DNA from: Pseudoalteromonas neustonica
Lineage (GTDB): Bacteria > Pseudomonadota > Gammaproteobacteria > Enterobacterales > Alteromonadaceae
Direction: 5' to 3'
Length of the DNA stretch: 64,000 nt
Assembly (NCBI RefSeq): GCF_001653135.1
Contig: NZ_BDDS01000006.1
Coordinates: 124,001 to 188,000 of the forward strand
The notes under the pieces: generated by a model
The model's database searches: none
What the model saw: only the letters and a program-made list of their open reading frames with translations
What the model was told of the DNA's origin: nothing
Position numbers and translations under genes: made by a program
In this document: one piece after another, positions 61,678-64,000 of the stretch
How positions within the stretch are numbered: the first letter of the stretch is position 1
How the letters are laid out: every line of letters starts with the position of its first letter

Positions 61678-63780
61678 CTAGTCTTTTGTATCTAGCTTAA
61701 TTTTATCCTCTAAACCACCACCTAAATTGCCACCTAACATACTCAACAATTGGCTTTTTTCAGCCGCTGTTGTATTACTTAACTGCTTAAGTAACTTGCT
61801 CATATTAAAGTTTTTAAGTGTTTCAGCTGAGCCATTGGCCCCTGCTAGCACACCTTTTAGGTCTTCAATTAAATTACGATCACCGTTTAAGTGATCTTTA
61901 AACACTGTTTGCACAGTTTTACTTTCATCAACTAGGCCATCAATTGATTTACCTAAACTGATTGCACTCATAAATTGATTAAAGAACTGGCCATCACCAC
62001 CCATAATATTGATATCGGCATCACCCAATGCTTTAGCCATTATGTGAGCTTGATGCTCTGCAATGTCTTTGCTTGCTGAAATTTTTGCCAGTACCAACTC
62101 TTTTTGTTGATTAAGCTGTAGCGTGAAACTCTCATAATCGCGGGCATCTTGATCCATAGAGTTAAGGGCTTGTAGTTTCTCTTCAAGGCCTTTTGCTTCT
62201 GCACGCATTTTACGTTCAAGGTTAATCGCTTCAACTTCACCTTGTTTCTCGTTTGCATCGGCCATCGCGGTTTGAACTTGCGCTTGAGATAAACCAATTT
62301 CACGATTACCTTGTGCTTCAGCCTCAAGTTTTTGACGCATTATTTTCGCATCTGTCTCGCCTTGAATTGCATTTGCTTCTGCCTTAGCTTTAATAACATC
62401 AGCTTCAGCAAGACCTTGTGCCGCGGTTTCAACTTGATGTGCCTGAGCAAGGATCTTTTTAGATTCAGCTTGCTGATTAGCAATTCTCAGCTCTGCATTG
62501 GCCATTGTTTCAAGTTCACGGCTTTTATACTCTGCCGCTTGCTCTTGCGCTTTTGCCGCTTCAATATCTTTAACTAATAACTCTTCTGCTTGTGCTTTAG
62601 CACGGATGATCATTGCGCCTTTTTCACGTTCAGCACCAGCAAGTACTTTTACGTCTTTAATACGCTCTTCTTCTTCAGCTACTGATTTTTCAACAATAAC
62701 GCGATCACGTACTACGTCAGCGATTTCTTTACGCTCAACTTCCAGCGCTTTTTCTTTGTTGATACGTAGAATTTCAGTTTCTCTTTCGCGTTCTATTACT
62801 TCAATTTCACGCGAGCGCGCTACTTTCTCTTCCTCAATACCTAAAACGCGTAGTCTATTTTGTTCAGCTATATCCAGCTCACGCTGTTTATTTTGCTCGC
62901 TGATACCAATAGCTTCTTCAGACTGAATACGTGCTTGTTCTGATTTAAGGCGCTCTTCTTGACGTACTTTTTCAGCTTCGGCAAATTCGCGCGCTTTAAC
63001 GGTTTCTATTTCTCGTACTTGGCGCGACATGGCATCTTGCTTTTGACGCTCAATTTCGAGTGATTTTTCGGTGGCTTCTTGATTTTGGATCTCAATTTTA
63101 GCGCGTTCGTCACACTTTAATTGATTAGTCGACACATTTTGTACAGCGGTCATTTCGGTGATGCGGCGAATACCTTCAGCATCAAGAATGTTTTGCGGAT
63201 CAAGTTTATCAATCGACGTTTGTTCAAGGTAATCGATTGCTACATCTTCAAGCGTATAGCCTGATAAGTCTTGGCCAATCACTTCTTTTATATTGTCGCG
63301 AAATTCATTTCGATGAGTAAATAACTCAACAAAATCCATGCGCTTACCCACTGTTTTAAGCGCTTCTGAAAATTTGGCTTCAAACAGTTCTTGCAAAGTG
63401 TCGTGCTCAGAGGCGCGAGCACACCCTACATGCTTAGCAACACGTAAAATATCTTCTTTATTTTCGTTTACACGAATATAAAATGTAATAGCAATGTCGG
63501 CACGAATATTGTCCTTACAGATCAAACCACCTTTATCTTTACGCTCAAGTACCATACGTTTAGTGGAAATATCCATTACTTCCATTTTATGGATTACAGG
63601 ATAAACAATACCGCCTGTAGTGGTGACATCGGGCTCATTTTTCATTTTATTAATGATCAGCGCTTGGCCTTGCTCTACTTTACGATAAAACTTGCCAATA
63701 ATAAGCAAAATAGCAAAAATGACCGCTATTGCTATACCTACAAAGGTTAATATAGGTATGAGGTTATCTAAAAATTCCAT
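61678..63780 (-). CDS. yqiK: Flotillin-like SPFH protein, YqiK type
   Basis: 700 residues. One N-terminal membrane segment (ILTFVGIAIAVIFAILLII), an SPFH/PHB domain about 33-220 (VEQGQALIINKM, ADIAITFYIRVNENKEDILR, SGYTLEDVAIDYLEQTSIDKLD) and a long Glu/Ala-rich coiled coil about 225-560, then a more ordered C-terminus (GDGQFFNQFMSAISLGKS). Flotillins form membrane microdomain scaffolds. It is longer than typical bacterial FloT. Gene order with an OB-fold/NfeD-like gene before it follows the known YqiJ-YqiK pairing; the ATPase after it is unusual in that pairing. Confidence 0.9.
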   Translation of the reverse strand: MEFLDNLIPILTFVGIAIAVIFAILLIIGKFYRKVEQGQALIINKMKNEPDVTTTGGIVYPVIHKMEVMDISTKRMVLERKDKGGLICKDNIRADIAITFYIRVNENKEDILRVAKHVGCARASEHDTLQELFEAKFSEALKTVGKRMDFVELFTHRNEFRDNIKEVIGQDLSGYTLEDVAIDYLEQTSIDKLDPQNILDAEGIRRITEMTAVQNVSTNQLKCDERAKIEIQNQEATEKSLEIERQKQDAMSRQVREIETVKAREFAEAEKVRQEERLKSEQARIQSEEAIGISEQNKQRELDIAEQNRLRVLGIEEEKVARSREIEVIERERETEILRINKEKALEVERKEIADVVRDRVIVEKSVAEEEERIKDVKVLAGAEREKGAMIIRAKAQAEELLVKDIEAAKAQEQAAEYKSRELETMANAELRIANQQAESKKILAQAHQVETAAQGLAEADVIKAKAEANAIQGETDAKIMRQKLEAEAQGNREIGLSQAQVQTAMADANEKQGEVEAINLERKMRAEAKGLEEKLQALNSMDQDARDYESFTLQLNQQKELVLAKISASKDIAEHQAHIMAKALGDADINIMGGDGQFFNQFMSAISLGKSIDGLVDESKTVQTVFKDHLNGDRNLIEDLKGVLAGANGSAETLKNFNMSKLLKQLSNTTAAEKSQLLSMLGGNLGGGLEDKIKLDTKD

Positions 63781-63840
63781 GTTATGTCCTAACGTGATTA
63801 TTGATTTGTTATATGTTACTTATTCCTAAAACGCAGGAAA

Positions 63841-64000
63841 TTACCAAGGCTTTGCGGCAATAATGTAACAATGTTGCTCTTTGAGGTGATCAAGCAACAC
63901 AGCAGTGTCGCCTGAAGTAAAGGGTTCGTTATTTTCTGCTCTGACTTCGATTAATTGCTCAGTACCTTGAAATTGAACGCGTGCTTGACCAAATGTATTG
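63841..64000 (-). CDS. OB-fold/NfeD-like (YqiJ-type) protein, C-terminal end only
   Basis: The last 52 codons of a minus-strand gene that begins beyond the window: NTFGQARVQFQGTEQLIEVR, AENNEPFTSGDTAVLLDHLK, ending CYIIAAKPW. The strand pattern (RVQF..IEVRA..SGDTAVLLD) fits the OB-fold at the C-terminus of NfeD/YqiJ proteins, which are encoded next to flotillins. It is 60 bp upstream of the flotillin gene, in the same direction. Confidence 0.65.
   Translation of the reverse strand, partial: NTFGQARVQFQGTEQLIEVRAENNEPFTSGDTAVLLDHLKEQHCYIIAAKPW

Overview
This window looks like chromosomal DNA of a marine gammaproteobacterium of the order Alteromonadales, most likely Pseudoalteromonas or a close relative. 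This is inferred from gene content and style: AT-rich coding sequence, four large TonB-dependent receptors, a YqiK-type flotillin operon, a periplasmic LigE-type DNA ligase and a Cry-DASH/photolyase/DUF2256 operon. No rRNA, tRNA, CRISPR array, prophage module or integron integrase was seen.

Layout. 1-10.5 kb: end of a LysE-type exporter, mgsA, YegD-type Hsp70, LigE, a HAD phosphatase, a TonB-dependent receptor, a Cache chemoreceptor and an MscS channel. 10.6-20.4 kb: a small gene split by a repeat element, an M3 peptidase lipoprotein, an EamA transporter, a GDPD lipoprotein, a dienelactone hydrolase, a LysR/DJ-1 divergent pair, a rhomboid protease and an EEP nuclease. 20.5-27.5 kb: decayed histidine kinase tail, small envelope genes, then a histidine kinase/response regulator operon divergent from a receptor gene with a palindromic site between them. 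28-38.8 kb: accessory genes (GNAT, GST, FG-GAP protein, receptor, Cys/Gly-tailed protein, a nonsense-broken gene, flavin reductase). 38.8-49.3 kb: light-repair operon, TetR with two operators facing a DUF418 gene, a YHYH lipoprotein pair, an AraC gene split by a repeat, and a Fur-box siderophore receptor. 49.4-54.6 kb: an accessory island with a RelE/Phd pair, two group II intron tails, two IS tails, a small inverted-repeat element, an attC-like site and several orphan genes, nearly all on the minus strand. 54.8-64 kb: a minus-strand operon (OB-fold/NfeD-like protein, flotillin, 2112-residue AAA ATPase, lipoyl-domain protein).

The most unusual feature is two families of about 260-275 bp non-coding terminal-inverted-repeat elements (A: six full copies; B: three; one tips-only relic of each). 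Two insertions can be undone on paper to restore intact reading frames with a TA target duplication. Although their termini differ, A and B share an internal double hairpin: loop motifs are conserved while the paired stems differ but stay complementary. A second striking feature is one promoter sequence (TTGAAY, 17 bp, TATGGT) found in front of four unrelated accessory genes; two of those copies sit inside the 3' ends of a decayed IS.
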